A DNA stretch of 64,000 nt from Schlesneria paludicola DSM 18645 (GCF_000255655.1 NZ_JH636434.1:878661-942660); one strand, 5' to 3'. Counted from the first letter of the stretch, positions 54,691-64,000 are shown. A program made the numbers and translations. The notes: generated by a model not told the origin, from the sequence alone.

Positions 54691-56769
54691 CTATGGTTGA
54701 TCCGACCAGAACGGTAACGAGACCATGGCACCGTAGTTGGAAATATTGTGCAGGGCATTCCGCCTGGGGCGATACGTACGCTCGGTCCTGGGTTCGCCGT
54801 CCTGGGTATAGACCCAGAGCTCAAAGGGATCCCATACGATCAATTCATCGCGTGCGTCGCCGGTGACGTCGAGCGTCATATAACACATGTCGGGATGGCC
54901 GTCGGCCGGAAACTTCAGCACGCGACGACCGCGACCATCGAACGCGCCGCCGAGTTCTGGATTCGCCGACACAACGTAGAACTCTTCCGAATTTCCCGTC
55001 CAGTTGAGGGGTAGAATCGGACTACCGTGATTGCACGGTTCGAACTCGTGATACATGTCACCCGTTGAATCATAAAGATTCGTAATTCCCTGGTTACCCC
55101 AGTAATTCATCGTGACAATTTCGAGACCCGGCAAGTCATCTCGCAGGTTCGCCACAGTGACGTTCTGGACATGCCCGACGCGATGACGGCGTAGAATGTT
55201 TCCCTTGAGATCGGCAATGTAGAACCCTTCGTCGCTGGCGCCGCAGAGCACTTTAGGTTCAGTCGGTGCATCGGGATTCATCTCGACAACGGCAACCGCA
55301 TCGGCGTGGTCTTTGATGCTGGAGTCGAGCGACCAGATTTTTGTCCCTTTGGCATCAAACAAGGAATAGCCGACGAAAAGCTCGTCCGTTCCATCGCCGT
55401 CAAGATCTTTCGCGTACGGGTAATGGCCCGTCTGACAGGATGCATGCCAAAGTGTTTCCAGTTTGGGAGTGATCGCCCAGAAGTTCGTATAACGATCTTT
55501 CAAGATCAGGTGGTCGGCGCGACCCGTTCCGCGGAGATCGGCGAAGAACAACGAATCTCCCAAGATCCGCGGGAATTTCGGCTTCTTGTTCCCTGAGATC
55601 ACCAGTGGTGTCGGCACTTTCTGACGCGTCTTTCCGGTGGCTCCATCGGCCACGATCAGCTCCTGATTCTTGCAATAGATCACTTCCGTCTGACCATCTC
55701 CATCGAGATCGTGAATCTGCAGTGCCACGTCATTCGTCAGGTGGTCCTTCCAGGGATCGGGTTCCCCAATCTGCCACAGGATCTTCCCATCGAACGTCAT
55801 GGCAGTCAGGCAACTGACTTCGCTGTATTGATCTTTCGGACCGTGATGCTGCATCTGGGCCACAAGGAGATCCATTTGTCCGTCATTGTCGAGGTCGCCA
55901 AACCGCAAGTTGCGCCCCACGCCGAAGTCTTTGAACTCAATCTTTTTCCAGAACTTGGGCGCAGGGTTCTTGGCTTGCAACGCCGCTTCTTCAGCCTCGC
56001 GCTGCTGAACTTTCTGCTCGAGGTCTCGCTTGTCCGAGGAGGTCATGCGGACATCCACGCTTTGGAAACGGGTGGGGCCGTCGGCCGTCAATCCGATCTT
56101 GCCTGTGGGGTACGTCGAGTCGTCGCACTCGAATAGGAGTGATCCGTTCAATTCAATCCGGATACGGCTCCCCTTAACGGTCACCTGCGCCGCAATCTCC
56201 AGATCAGATGGCGAGGTCACTTCCTGGCGGGCAAGTGTTTGTTCGAACGGAGTACGAAATGCCGTCTCATGCTTGACCATCTTCAGCACGGCCTGTCGAC
56301 CCTCAATCCCAAAAAAGTAGTAGCAACGATCATTCTGATAGCGGAATATCACACCTCGGCGCGCGTCACCCTTTAGCGGCGTGAATCGGACAGAGACGAC
56401 ATAGTCCTTCCAAAGGGAGTCACCCGCACACAACATCGGATGAGTGTGCTTGTCGGATTCGGGCGAGTACGTCTGCAGTAACGCACGTCGGCCATTTTCT
56501 TCGACCACTTTCCAGGCACGCTGCGATCCAATGCTGGAACTGTAAGACGTGATCGTCCAAGGCCCCTTCGGTGCACAGTCTGGAAGAAAGTGATATTCAG
56601 CCCGCGCCCACAAGACCCTGGACAGTGGTCCTGCTGGAAGTTTCGCAAAACCATCCGTCATCACCGTCTCCAGTGGATCAGATGGTTGCCCAGCAACTTC
56701 GTCTGCAAGTATTGGAATCCCGACGAAGCAGAACAAAATCCAGCAGAATCGGGCGAGCCGCGCAGTCAT
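54691..56769 (-). CDS. Exported FG-GAP/VCBS-like beta-propeller protein with LamG-like domain
   Basis: A 692-residue protein with a signal peptide (FCWILFCFVGIPILADEV). Residues about 60-245 form a jelly-roll (LamG or 3-keto-disaccharide hydrolase-like) domain: SLWKDYVVSVRFTPLKGDAR, GVIFRYQNDRCYYFFGI, RIRIELNGSLLFECDDS. From about 285 a beta-propeller with calcium-binding D-x-D-x-D-G repeats follows: LRFGDLDNDGQMDLLVAQ, IHDLDGDGQTEVIYC, KDLDGDGTDELFVGY, LDVTGDARDELIVWD. Similar propellers occur in rhamnogalacturonan lyases and secreted polysaccharide-binding proteins; no catalytic set was identified here. It is divergent from the cytochrome/DUF1549 gene at 57003. Confidence 0.85.
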   Translation of the reverse strand: MTARLARFCWILFCFVGIPILADEVAGQPSDPLETVMTDGFAKLPAGPLSRVLWARAEYHFLPDCAPKGPWTITSYSSSIGSQRAWKVVEENGRRALLQTYSPESDKHTHPMLCAGDSLWKDYVVSVRFTPLKGDARRGVIFRYQNDRCYYFFGIEGRQAVLKMVKHETAFRTPFEQTLARQEVTSPSDLEIAAQVTVKGSRIRIELNGSLLFECDDSTYPTGKIGLTADGPTRFQSVDVRMTSSDKRDLEQKVQQREAEEAALQAKNPAPKFWKKIEFKDFGVGRNLRFGDLDNDGQMDLLVAQMQHHGPKDQYSEVSCLTAMTFDGKILWQIGEPDPWKDHLTNDVALQIHDLDGDGQTEVIYCKNQELIVADGATGKTRQKVPTPLVISGNKKPKFPRILGDSLFFADLRGTGRADHLILKDRYTNFWAITPKLETLWHASCQTGHYPYAKDLDGDGTDELFVGYSLFDAKGTKIWSLDSSIKDHADAVAVVEMNPDAPTEPKVLCGASDEGFYIADLKGNILRRHRVGHVQNVTVANLRDDLPGLEIVTMNYWGNQGITNLYDSTGDMYHEFEPCNHGSPILPLNWTGNSEEFYVVSANPELGGAFDGRGRRVLKFPADGHPDMCYMTLDVTGDARDELIVWDPFELWVYTQDGEPRTERTYRPRRNALHNISNYGAMVSLPFWSDQP

Positions 56770-57002
56770 TCGTTACTCCGCTATGTAGTCGATAGGAACT
56801 TGTCGTACTTTGCATCATTCGATTTCCGAAGTGTCATAACCGAATCATGCTACGTCGATCAACGAACAAGAAATGTTGTTTAAAAAACCTCAAAGAAGCT
56901 CCGTAATAGCGCTCACATCAACGATCGTGCATGTTACTCTTGTGTGACATCAACACGGCGTGATACAGGACTTCATGACGACTCGCATCAGTGGGGCAAT
57001 CG

Positions 57003-59663
57003 ATGGCACGGCAGAGGCCCGAACGATCGTTGAAGCAACGAATTTGCCGACGCGGGATATGCGTCATTCTTCTTGGGCTTGTCAGCTATGCACCGAATTC
57101 CCTTCACGCTGATCCACCAGCCGAAAAGCCGAAGCTCGTCTTTGAAGAACAGATCCTGCCGATCCTGAAAACGAGATGCATCAAGTGCCACGCCGGCGCC
57201 GAGCCATCGGGAGGGTTGCGTCTAACGACACGCAGCGATCTGCTGCGCGGCGGATCGGCAGGACCGGCGATTCGGATTGCCGCCGCGGAATCGAGTTTGA
57301 TCTGGGAAAAGCTGACCTCCAACGAGATGCCCAAAGGGGGACCGCCGCTCAGCGCGGACGAAAAAGGAATCATTCGGGCCTGGATCAACGAAGGCGCGTT
57401 GTCGTCCGCCCCGGATACGAGTGATTCCGATCCGTTGAACGAATCGCTCGACAATGACTCTCACGAACATTGGTCGTTTCGGCCGCCCGTCAAACCCCCG
57501 GTTCCAAGTCGCGCGGCAATCGACGCGGATGAGAATCCGATCGATGCGTTCATTATCCATTCGCTGCAAGCCAAGGGGCTGACGTTGTCCTCACGGGCTT
57601 CACGCGCCGTCCTGCTGCGACGCGCGTCGTATGACTTGATTGGCCTGCCGCCATCTCCCGAGGACGTCCGCGAGTTCATGTCTGATCCTGACGAATTCGC
57701 CTATGAACGTTGGATCGACCGTTTGCTGGAATCCCCGCACTACGGCGAACGCTGGGGCCGTCATTGGCTGGATCTCGCTGGATACGCGGACTCGGCAGGA
57801 GTCCTTTCGGAAGATCGCCCTCTGCCCACCGCCTTCCGATATCGCGACTACGTCATTCGCGCGTTCAATCGCGACAAACCCTACGACCAGTTTCTACGAG
57901 AACAGATCGCCGGCGACGAACTGGTCGATTACTGGTCGGCCTATGAAAAGTACGAGGTCCTTCCCGACGAAGTGATCGAAGCGATCACCGCGACGGGGTA
58001 CCTGCGATGTGCGGCCGACTCCAGCCGTCCTGATTTCTCGACGATCAAAAACGCCGATGCTCAATACTATTATCCAACGATCAATGACACGCTTCAGATT
58101 GTGGCCTCATCGACAATGGGCGTGACGCTGCAATGTGCCCGGTGTCATAGCCACAAGTTCGACCCGATTGCGCAGTCGGAATACTACCAGTTGCAGTCAA
58201 TATTCATGGGAGCGCTTCGTCCCCGTGAGTGGATTGCACAAATGGACCGCAAGCTGTTGATTGCCTCGGCCGCACAGAAACGTACTGCCGACGAGCACAA
58301 CGGAAAACTCGATGCCGAGATTGCGAGGTTGAAGAAAGAGTTGTCCGATCTGCGGACAGAGTTCAAGCAACAGCACTTCGACAGGCGATTGAACGAGTTG
58401 CCCGAGGTGCTACGCGCTGACGTTAAGTCGGCATTCGGGAAGCCAGCCGACCAGCGAACGGACGTCGACAAGTATTTCGTCGAAAAGCTTCAGGTGACGC
58501 TGCAACCGGATGACAAATCGCTCGATCAACTGCTGCCGGAGGCATATCCGGATTACAAGGCGGCCGCCGCCGCACGAAATGAAGGGATCGCACAGCAGGA
58601 ACGACGGCGGATGCATTTTGACGAAGTGCGTGCGCTTTACGATTTACCGGGCCCGGTCGTAACGCATCTGCTACGACGCGGCGATGCACTCACTCCTGGT
58701 CCCGTCGTTGAACCCGGCGTGTTAAAAGCGCTGACCACGCCGGTTTCTTTCCAGTGGACCGCTCCCGCGCCCGAAGCGAAGACCAGCGGCCGTCGGTTGG
58801 CTTTTGCGAATTGGCTAACGCAACCCGACCACCCGTTGACGTCGCGAGTTCTGGTCAACCGAGTCTGGCTGCACCATTTTGGCGAAGGCATCGTGGCGAC
58901 CCCGGAAGACTTTGGAACACTCGGTGCGACTCCCAGTCATCCACAACTCCTTGATTGGCTGGCGCGCGAGTTTGTCGATTCAGGCTGGAGTATGAAACGG
59001 CTTCATCGGTTGATGATGACCTCCAAAACCTATTGCCAGCGGTCCATTGTCGACGACGTGCACCATGCGAACGCCCTGGCCGCCGATCCTGACAATCGAC
59101 TGATGTGGCGGCAGCGTATGAGGCGACTTGATGCCGAGCCGTTGCGAGACGCGATGCTGTGCGTCTCGGGGCTGCTCGATCGACAGGTGTACGGCCGCGC
59201 GATTCCGGTGGCCCGTCGTCCCGACGGAGATGTCACGATCGCTGACGGGAACAATGAGTATCGTCGATCGATCTATGTGCAGGTGCTGCGCGGCAACCCG
59301 TTGACTCTGTTACATGCTCACGACCAGCCTGTAATGGAGACCAATTGCACGAGGCGTTCGCGTTCGACGGTTTCGACGCAGGCACTCACGCTGCTGAACA
59401 GTGACGCATGTCAGATGTATGCTCAAGCCTTTTCGGATCGAGCTTTACGCGAATCCGTCGAAGCGCCTCTCAATTATGTCGCCCTCGTGGCGTGGTCACG
59501 CGACGCCACCAGTGTTGAACTAAGATTGTTTGAAGAGTTCGTGAAGTCTCAGCAAATGCGACATGTTTCGTCGGGTGAGCCGCTGGATCAGGCCCGACGC
59601 AAGGCGTTTATCGATTTGTGCCACATGGTGATGGCATCCAATGAATTTGTGCATGTGGACTGA
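57003..59663 (+). CDS. Planctomycete cytochrome c / DUF1549 / DUF1553 protein
   Basis: I chose the ATG at 57003 (GGGG upstream) over an in-frame GTG at 56991. The 886-residue product has a signal segment (GICVILLGLVSYAPNSLHAD) and a planctomycete cytochrome c domain with haem site CIKCH (ILPILKTRCIKCHAGAEPSG, near residue 59) and PKGGPPLSADEKGIIRAWIN. DUF1549 follows (LLRRASYDLIGLPPSPEDVR; second CxxCH in LQCARCHSHKFDP near 380), then a charged coiled stretch and DUF1553 (SRVLVNRVWLHHFGEGIV; STVSTQALTLLNSDACQMYA). Unlike the 29209 relative it lacks LamG. The DUF1501 gene follows after 44 bp, so this pair is the clearest operon of its type here. Confidence 0.94.
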   Translation: MARQRPERSLKQRICRRGICVILLGLVSYAPNSLHADPPAEKPKLVFEEQILPILKTRCIKCHAGAEPSGGLRLTTRSDLLRGGSAGPAIRIAAAESSLIWEKLTSNEMPKGGPPLSADEKGIIRAWINEGALSSAPDTSDSDPLNESLDNDSHEHWSFRPPVKPPVPSRAAIDADENPIDAFIIHSLQAKGLTLSSRASRAVLLRRASYDLIGLPPSPEDVREFMSDPDEFAYERWIDRLLESPHYGERWGRHWLDLAGYADSAGVLSEDRPLPTAFRYRDYVIRAFNRDKPYDQFLREQIAGDELVDYWSAYEKYEVLPDEVIEAITATGYLRCAADSSRPDFSTIKNADAQYYYPTINDTLQIVASSTMGVTLQCARCHSHKFDPIAQSEYYQLQSIFMGALRPREWIAQMDRKLLIASAAQKRTADEHNGKLDAEIARLKKELSDLRTEFKQQHFDRRLNELPEVLRADVKSAFGKPADQRTDVDKYFVEKLQVTLQPDDKSLDQLLPEAYPDYKAAAAARNEGIAQQERRRMHFDEVRALYDLPGPVVTHLLRRGDALTPGPVVEPGVLKALTTPVSFQWTAPAPEAKTSGRRLAFANWLTQPDHPLTSRVLVNRVWLHHFGEGIVATPEDFGTLGATPSHPQLLDWLAREFVDSGWSMKRLHRLMMTSKTYCQRSIVDDVHHANALAADPDNRLMWRQRMRRLDAEPLRDAMLCVSGLLDRQVYGRAIPVARRPDGDVTIADGNNEYRRSIYVQVLRGNPLTLLHAHDQPVMETNCTRRSRSTVSTQALTLLNSDACQMYAQAFSDRALRESVEAPLNYVALVAWSRDATSVELRLFEEFVKSQQMRHVSSGEPLDQARRKAFIDLCHMVMASNEFVHVD

Positions 59664-59707
59664 TTCGCCCAACGAACGCGCCCGGTGCAACGAGCGAGGA
59701 GTAACAG

Positions 59708-61159
59708 ATGACACAATCTGCCGAATACGAAGGTTGGCTTTCGTCACGACGCGAAGCCTTGACGCAATTGGGTGGAGGATTCGGGGGAATGGTCCTCGCG
59801 TCGATGCTACGTGATTCGTCGAGTACCGCCATCGCCAGCGGTTCGGCTCCGCATGACTTGCGGCTCAAGGCGCCACGCCACGAACCACGGGCGCGAGCTG
59901 TGATTCAGCTGTTCATGCACGGCGGGCCGAGTCAGGTCGATCTTCTCGACCCCAAACCGGAATTGTCACGCTTTCACGGACAGGCGCCGCCCGCCGAAGT
60001 GGCCGACGACGAGAATCGAACGACCACGTTGCTGGGAAGTACGTTCAAATTCTCCAAGCATGGCGAAAGCGGTCTTGAATTCTCGGAAGTGTTGCCTGGA
60101 ATTGCTCGTCATGCCGACGACATTGCTGTGGTTCGATCGATGTTTACAGAGCATCGAAATCATGAACAGGCAATCTGGATGGCGCATACCGGCCTGATTG
60201 TTTCAGGGCGACCTAATATCGGTGCTTGGGCTGGATATGGTTTAGGTACCGAGAATCAGAATCTGCCCGCCTATGTTGCGCTTCCCGATCCTAAAGGCCT
60301 TCCCGTTGATGGCACCCGAAACTGGTCAAGTGGCTGGTTGCCACCGGTCTACCAAGGGACCGCGATCCGATCTGATGGGATGCCGGTCCTGCATCTTCAA
60401 CCAAAGACCGCACGCAGTGCGGACGTTGATCAGGGACGATTGGACTTGCTTCGAACGCTCAACCAGCAGCATCGTACGGCCCGACCAGGGGAACTCGATC
60501 TGGATGCGCGGATCGCGAGCTTCGAACTGGCCGCGAAAATGCAACTGACGGCGACGGATGCTTTGGACATCAATCAGGAGACCGAAGCGACGCAGCGTCT
60601 GTATGGATTGGATCAGGAAGTCACACGCTCGTACGGCAAACGCTGTCTGATGGCACGACGGTTGATCGAACGAGGCGTTCGGTTCGTTCAACTTTTCATG
60701 GCAGGCCAGCCATGGGACACGCATTCGCACAACGTGTCTGGAATTCGGAGTTGTTGTCAGCAAACCGATCTGCCGATTGCCGGCCTGCTGACGGATCTGA
60801 AACAGCGAGGATTGCTTGATTCCACACTGGTTCAATGGGGCGGCGAATTCGGCCGGACGCCCGGTGCTGAACAACGAGATGGGAACAAGACCGAAGGGAT
60901 CGAGGGGCGCGATCATCATCCCTATGGATTTAGTGTCTGGCTGGCGGGCGGGGGCATTCGCGGCGGACAAGCGTACGGAGCGACCGACGACTTCGGTTAC
61001 CGTGCCATTGCAAACCGAACTCAGACGGCCGACTTGCACGCGACGATTTTGCACCTGCTGGGACTCGACCACGAGTCGCTGACGTTCCCACACAATAGTC
61101 GAGATGAGCGTCTGACCGACGTCTACAAAGCCCGCGTCATTCGCGAACTGCTCATGTAA
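59708..61159 (+). CDS. DUF1501 domain-containing exported protein
   Basis: A 483-residue protein with a good GAGGAG site and an N-terminal leader (SSRREALTQLGGGFGGMVLASML), Tat-like with RRE in place of RRx-FLK. DUF1501 marks are RAVIQLFMHGGPSQVDLLDPKP, HTGLIVSGRPNIGAWAGYGLG, LMARRLIERGVRFVQLFMAG and LVQWGGEFGRTPGAEQRDGN. It is the second gene of an operon with the cytochrome/DUF1549/DUF1553 gene, whose stop is 44 bp upstream. It is convergent with another DUF1501 gene 224 bp away. The enzymatic role of the family is unsettled. Confidence 0.94.
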   Translation: MTQSAEYEGWLSSRREALTQLGGGFGGMVLASMLRDSSSTAIASGSAPHDLRLKAPRHEPRARAVIQLFMHGGPSQVDLLDPKPELSRFHGQAPPAEVADDENRTTTLLGSTFKFSKHGESGLEFSEVLPGIARHADDIAVVRSMFTEHRNHEQAIWMAHTGLIVSGRPNIGAWAGYGLGTENQNLPAYVALPDPKGLPVDGTRNWSSGWLPPVYQGTAIRSDGMPVLHLQPKTARSADVDQGRLDLLRTLNQQHRTARPGELDLDARIASFELAAKMQLTATDALDINQETEATQRLYGLDQEVTRSYGKRCLMARRLIERGVRFVQLFMAGQPWDTHSHNVSGIRSCCQQTDLPIAGLLTDLKQRGLLDSTLVQWGGEFGRTPGAEQRDGNKTEGIEGRDHHPYGFSVWLAGGGIRGGQAYGATDDFGYRAIANRTQTADLHATILHLLGLDHESLTFPHNSRDERLTDVYKARVIRELLM

Positions 61160-61233
61160 CCTGACTTCGTTTCTTTGCGGCAAACAGGGCTCGGTCCACC
61201 AACCATAATTCTTTGGTTCATGCCACGTGCAAT

Positions 61234-61257
61234 GACAGTGTAATCAGAGTCACTGTC
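61234..61257. terminator. Possible hairpin between convergent DUF1501 genes
   Basis: GACAGTG (61234-61240) and CACTGTC (61251-61257) form a perfect 7-bp stem around a 10-base loop, 75 bases past one DUF1501 stop and 126 bases past the other. A second small palindrome, CCTCTC-A-GAGAGG, lies at 61274-61286. Neither has a clear T-tract. Confidence 0.35.
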
Positions 61258-61382
61258 CAAGAAAATACGAAGGCCTCTCAGAGAGGTAACAGCTCACGGC
61301 GTGTTTTGCGCCCCGAATGCACCCATGAAGCGATCCAAAGCGTGGCATCAATAGCGGTCGCGTGGACGCACAGTTGAATTCA

Positions 61383-62744
61383 TCAGATCAATTCGCGGAT
61401 CGGTTGGCCCTGTCCGAGAATAGGAACAGGGCGTCCCGAGAAATCCAGGAATGAGAACTGGGTGTCGATTCCCAAATGTCGATAGATCGTGGCGAGCATG
61501 TCGTAGGGCGTGTAAGGACTTGCGATCGGGAATTCGGCTTTGGAGTTCGTTGCGCCGACCACTTGCCCCATCCGTAATCCACCTCCGGAAAACAGCGCTG
61601 TATAAGCATCGGGCCAGTGATCGCGGCCAGCTCCCGTACTGTTCGTTGCAATGCGCGGTGTGCGTCCAAACTCGCCGACCACGACAACCATGATCTTTCG
61701 GTCGAGCCCACGTGCGAAGATGTCCTCGATCAATGTCGCCAGCGCATCGTCAAGATAGGGTAACCGCGTGCGCATGTAACCGGCAAAGTGACCCTGGCGA
61801 CCGGCGTTGCCATTGTGGTCGTCCCAGTTGGTAAAGTCGGGCCCGCTCTTGGGAGTGTCGATATAGAGCGTCACGACCGCGGTCCCCGCCTCAGCCATGC
61901 GACGAGCCAAAAGACATCCTTGGCCCCACAGATTCCGACCGTAGCGGTCTCGCAGCGATGGATCTTCACGCTGCAAATCAAATGCTTCGGCCAGTCGCGG
62001 GCTCGTCAGCATCTGAAACGCCAGATCGCGAAACTGTCCGGTTCCGTCCAGGCTGCCCGCGAGATCCAGGTTTCCCCGAAGCCGGTCGAGCTCTCCCAGC
62101 AACTGCTTTCGGTCGTCGAGCCCCTGTCCCACCAGTTTCGCGCTCAGTTTCAACGCAGGTGGCGTGTACGTCAGAGGCGACGGGTCTCCGACCTCAAATG
62201 GTCCATGATTCACGCCCAGGTACGCTGGCTGTGTCATATACAATTTCTGCGGAATCGCCACATAGGGGGGCATTGAATTCGCGCCCATTCCCCTGACACG
62301 GCTGGCCACGCTCCCAAAGTCCGGGTGATCGCTTTTGGACTGAGAAGTCGGGTCGAGTCGCCGTGGTCGCTTTCCCGTGAGGACAATGATGCCGCCGTCA
62401 CTGTGAATCCCAATGTCATGGTGCAGCGATCGAACCAGCGAGAACTTGTCGGCGATCTGGGCCTGACGAGGAAAGAGTTCGCAAATGTCCATTCCCGCGA
62501 CATTTGTCGAAATAGGATTGAACATGCTGCGATACGTCGTGGGTGCCGCAGGTTTCAGATCGTATGTCTCCAACTGAGATGGTCCGCCATGCAAATAGAG
62601 CATAATGACCGACGTATCGGGAAACGATTTTCCGGCTGCGGCCCGCGCGGTCAGGACTTGACTGAGTGACAGATTTCCGAGCGCCAGTGCACCGACTTTC
62701 AGAAATTCACGGCGTGGTCGCGGTCCCTGACAATTTAACGTCAT
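61383..62744 (-). CDS. DUF1501 domain-containing exported protein (unpaired)
   Basis: A 453-residue protein with a leader of the form RPRREFLKVGALALGNLSLS (Tat-type). Family marks are TSVIMLYLHGGPSQLETYDLK, GNLWGQGCLLARRMAEAGTA (split across the loop), and IMVVVVGEFGRTPRIATNSTGAGRDHWPD-like (in pieces VVVVGEFGRTPRI and GAGRDHWPD), ending in FLDFSGRPVPILGQGQPI. No DUF1549/1553 gene is adjacent, so it is the orphan of the four DUF1501 genes here. It is convergent with the DUF1501 at 59708-61159 and shows a different subfamily pattern from it, so the two are not a recent tandem duplication. Confidence 0.93.
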   Translation of the reverse strand: MTLNCQGPRPRREFLKVGALALGNLSLSQVLTARAAAGKSFPDTSVIMLYLHGGPSQLETYDLKPAAPTTYRSMFNPISTNVAGMDICELFPRQAQIADKFSLVRSLHHDIGIHSDGGIIVLTGKRPRRLDPTSQSKSDHPDFGSVASRVRGMGANSMPPYVAIPQKLYMTQPAYLGVNHGPFEVGDPSPLTYTPPALKLSAKLVGQGLDDRKQLLGELDRLRGNLDLAGSLDGTGQFRDLAFQMLTSPRLAEAFDLQREDPSLRDRYGRNLWGQGCLLARRMAEAGTAVVTLYIDTPKSGPDFTNWDDHNGNAGRQGHFAGYMRTRLPYLDDALATLIEDIFARGLDRKIMVVVVGEFGRTPRIATNSTGAGRDHWPDAYTALFSGGGLRMGQVVGATNSKAEFPIASPYTPYDMLATIYRHLGIDTQFSFLDFSGRPVPILGQGQPIRELI

Positions 62745-63233
62745 CGGCGATGCCCCTACAGTGCGTTCGTCGCATCAACGGATATTGAATTGTGTCGTAC
62801 TTTGGCGAGAGACGCCAGTCCAATTGGATTGTTTGGGATGGGGTGAGCGAGAAAGTGGGGGGAAGAGCACGTATCTCCGCGAGGCACGGTTAAACACGGT
62901 TAAACGAAGACGACGCGGCGGAATGAAGATGGCGGTCAGCGAATCCAGGATGTCGCGGTTCGACGAAGACGAAACATCCGCTACATCCGTTAAATCTTGC
63001 CCGTTGCCATTTGACAACAATCGAAATCTGGCAAACGACGGCTTCGCTTAGAGAACTGAAGCCTAATCTTTATGAGAGGTCTCGGCGGATGCGCATGTCC
63101 GCGCGGTGAGTCCCGATTTTTTGGTTGCCCCGACATGCCCCAGAATCGTTGAAGCGGAATTGGGGTTATTGATCGTCAGAATTGGACTCGATTTGACTTC
63201 ATGTCTTGATCCCCAATACCTTGTGGTGGTTGT
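62745..63233. other. Intergenic region with a short tandem repeat
   Basis: A 489-bp divergent gap. CACGGTTAAA occurs twice back to back at 62885-62904, followed by a further C; ACATCCG also recurs near 62974-62989. These may be operator half-sites, but nothing identifies a regulator. Open frames here are short, overlapping and unremarkable. The gap must hold the promoters of the flanking genes. Confidence 0.4.
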
Positions 63234-64000
63234 ATGAGTAGCGTTCTTGAAGAACCGCGGATGGAAACGCCTCTTGAATCGGTGGACCACGGTCCCGATC
63301 CCGCTGTCTTAACGGACAAGGTGCCCGAACACCTGCGGGCGCCACGTGTCCTGGCAGGGATGACGCTCGTTCTGGGCCTCGTCTATGCCGTCTGTTGCTC
63401 GCGGCCCATTTGGCATACGGATGTCTGGGGGCACCTCAGCTACGGGCGATACATCTGGGAAACCGGATCAATTCCCGCGACGGAACCGCTTTTGCCGCTC
63501 GCCAAGGGAATGCCCTTTGTCGATACGGCCTGGTTGAGCCAATTGATTGGTTACGCAGCGGTCAGCTCTCAACGCCTCCATTTGGCCGGGCTTCAAGGAT
63601 TGTACGCATTAGCGATCACCGGATGCGCTGGATTGCTGGCGTGGCGGTCGTATCGACAAACGCGAAACGGCTGGTTCTCATTGATGTCCGTCGGAACATT
63701 TCTATTCGTGGCTTCGATCCCGCTCACGGTGCTAAGACCGCAATTGGCCGGATTGTGTTGCTTTGTCTTTTTGCTGACGCGACTGGCGGGACGTACCCTA
63801 AATCGTTCCGACTGGCTCGTGATTCCAGTGGTCTTTGCACTGTGGGCAAACCTGCATGCCTCGTTTATCGTCGGATTGGGACTGATGCTCATGTTCTGCG
63901 TCGGCCGTGCTGCCGACGTGCTCCGTCACACCGGATCGATCAGGACCGCACTCAAGGATGCTCGAGTTCAGCGGTTGTTCCTGCTGACCGAATTGGCGGC
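63234..64000 (+). CDS. Polytopic membrane protein, 3' end beyond window
   Basis: An ATG at 63234 opens a frame of 255 codons that runs off the window end. The first 40 residues are hydrophilic, then membrane helices begin: VLAGMTLVLGLVYAVCCS (39-56), then at about 115-136 and 150-168, and another at about 195-225 (WLVIPVVFALWANLHASFIV). The loop HTDVWGHLSYGRYIWETGSI resembles the opening loop of membrane-bound glycosyltransferase-like proteins that carry a D-x-W-x-H pattern. Such proteins in planctomycetes often end in TPR domains, which would lie outside the window. The ribosome-binding site is weak (TGGTGG). Function is inferred only from topology. Confidence 0.75.
   Translation, partial: MSSVLEEPRMETPLESVDHGPDPAVLTDKVPEHLRAPRVLAGMTLVLGLVYAVCCSRPIWHTDVWGHLSYGRYIWETGSIPATEPLLPLAKGMPFVDTAWLSQLIGYAAVSSQRLHLAGLQGLYALAITGCAGLLAWRSYRQTRNGWFSLMSVGTFLFVASIPLTVLRPQLAGLCCFVFLLTRLAGRTLNRSDWLVIPVVFALWANLHASFIVGLGLMLMFCVGRAADVLRHTGSIRTALKDARVQRLFLLTELA

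Noticed and set aside
62761-63051. 96-codon plus-strand frame
   Set aside because: No ribosome-binding site or recognisable content, and it contains the tandem repeat.
1-64000. tRNA or rRNA genes
   Set aside because: No cloverleaf-like stretch with a T-arm motif was found in the gaps, though I could not run a covariance search.

Overview
The window looks like a chromosomal stretch from a member of the Planctomycetes (Planctomycetales). The evidence is the gene content: four DUF1501 proteins, four DUF1549/DUF1553 proteins (two with an N-terminal planctomycete cytochrome c domain), a DUF1559 prepilin-like protein, four Gfo/Idh/MocA oxidoreductases (three with export signals), an ECF sigma factor overlapping an anti-sigma-like gene, and a Hint-domain protein. 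I cannot name the genus. No rRNA, tRNA, CRISPR array, prophage or full insertion sequence was seen.

Layout. 1-4290 (minus): a partial FecR-like gene overlapping an ECF sigma factor, then a DUF1549/1553 + DUF1501 pair. 4675-10114: LRR protein, TPR/HEAT-like protein ending in a Hint domain, TolB-like propeller, Gfo/Idh/MocA enzyme. 10249-15725: a giant CheB-CheR-PAS-histidine kinase-receiver protein, divergent from a CsrA-receiver fusion. 15789-18119: GH92 mannosidase. 18407-23181: tightly packed genes for a membrane glycosyltransferase-like/TPR protein, an Ldh-family dehydrogenase and a bisphosphate nucleotidase. 23151-28861: hemolysin III/PAQR-like protein, polysaccharide deacetylase, Gfo/Idh/MocA enzyme, TolC-like efflux protein. 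29209-36582: large cytochrome/DUF1549/LamG/DUF1553 protein, Gfo/Idh/MocA enzyme, DUF1559 and DUF4198 proteins. 36694-36797: a MITE-like element at the 3' end of a Cys-rich gene. 37870-44884: 1205-residue TPR protein, an atypical Gfo/Idh/MocA protein, glycyl-tRNA synthetase. 44985-62744: two more DUF1549/1553 + DUF1501 pairs, an orphan DUF1501 gene, and HAD, GGDEF, di-haem peroxidase, cytidine-deaminase-like and FG-GAP genes. 63234-64000: the start of a membrane protein cut by the window edge.

The most novel candidate system is at 10249-15725. A CsrA RNA-binding domain is fused to a complete receiver domain through a helix carrying an H-x-L-R-N-x-L-N motif. Its gene sits head to head with a CheB/CheR hybrid kinase. 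The leader of the CsrA gene carries several GGA motifs, one in the loop of a perfect 6-bp hairpin and one in the ribosome-binding site, as expected for a CsrA autoregulation target. This suggests a two-component pathway whose output is mRNA binding rather than DNA binding; that is inference from sequence and position.

Much of the rest is exported carbohydrate and surface biology typical of the phylum: secreted oxidoreductases, GH92, a polysaccharide deacetylase, and paired DUF1501/DUF1553 proteins of unresolved function.
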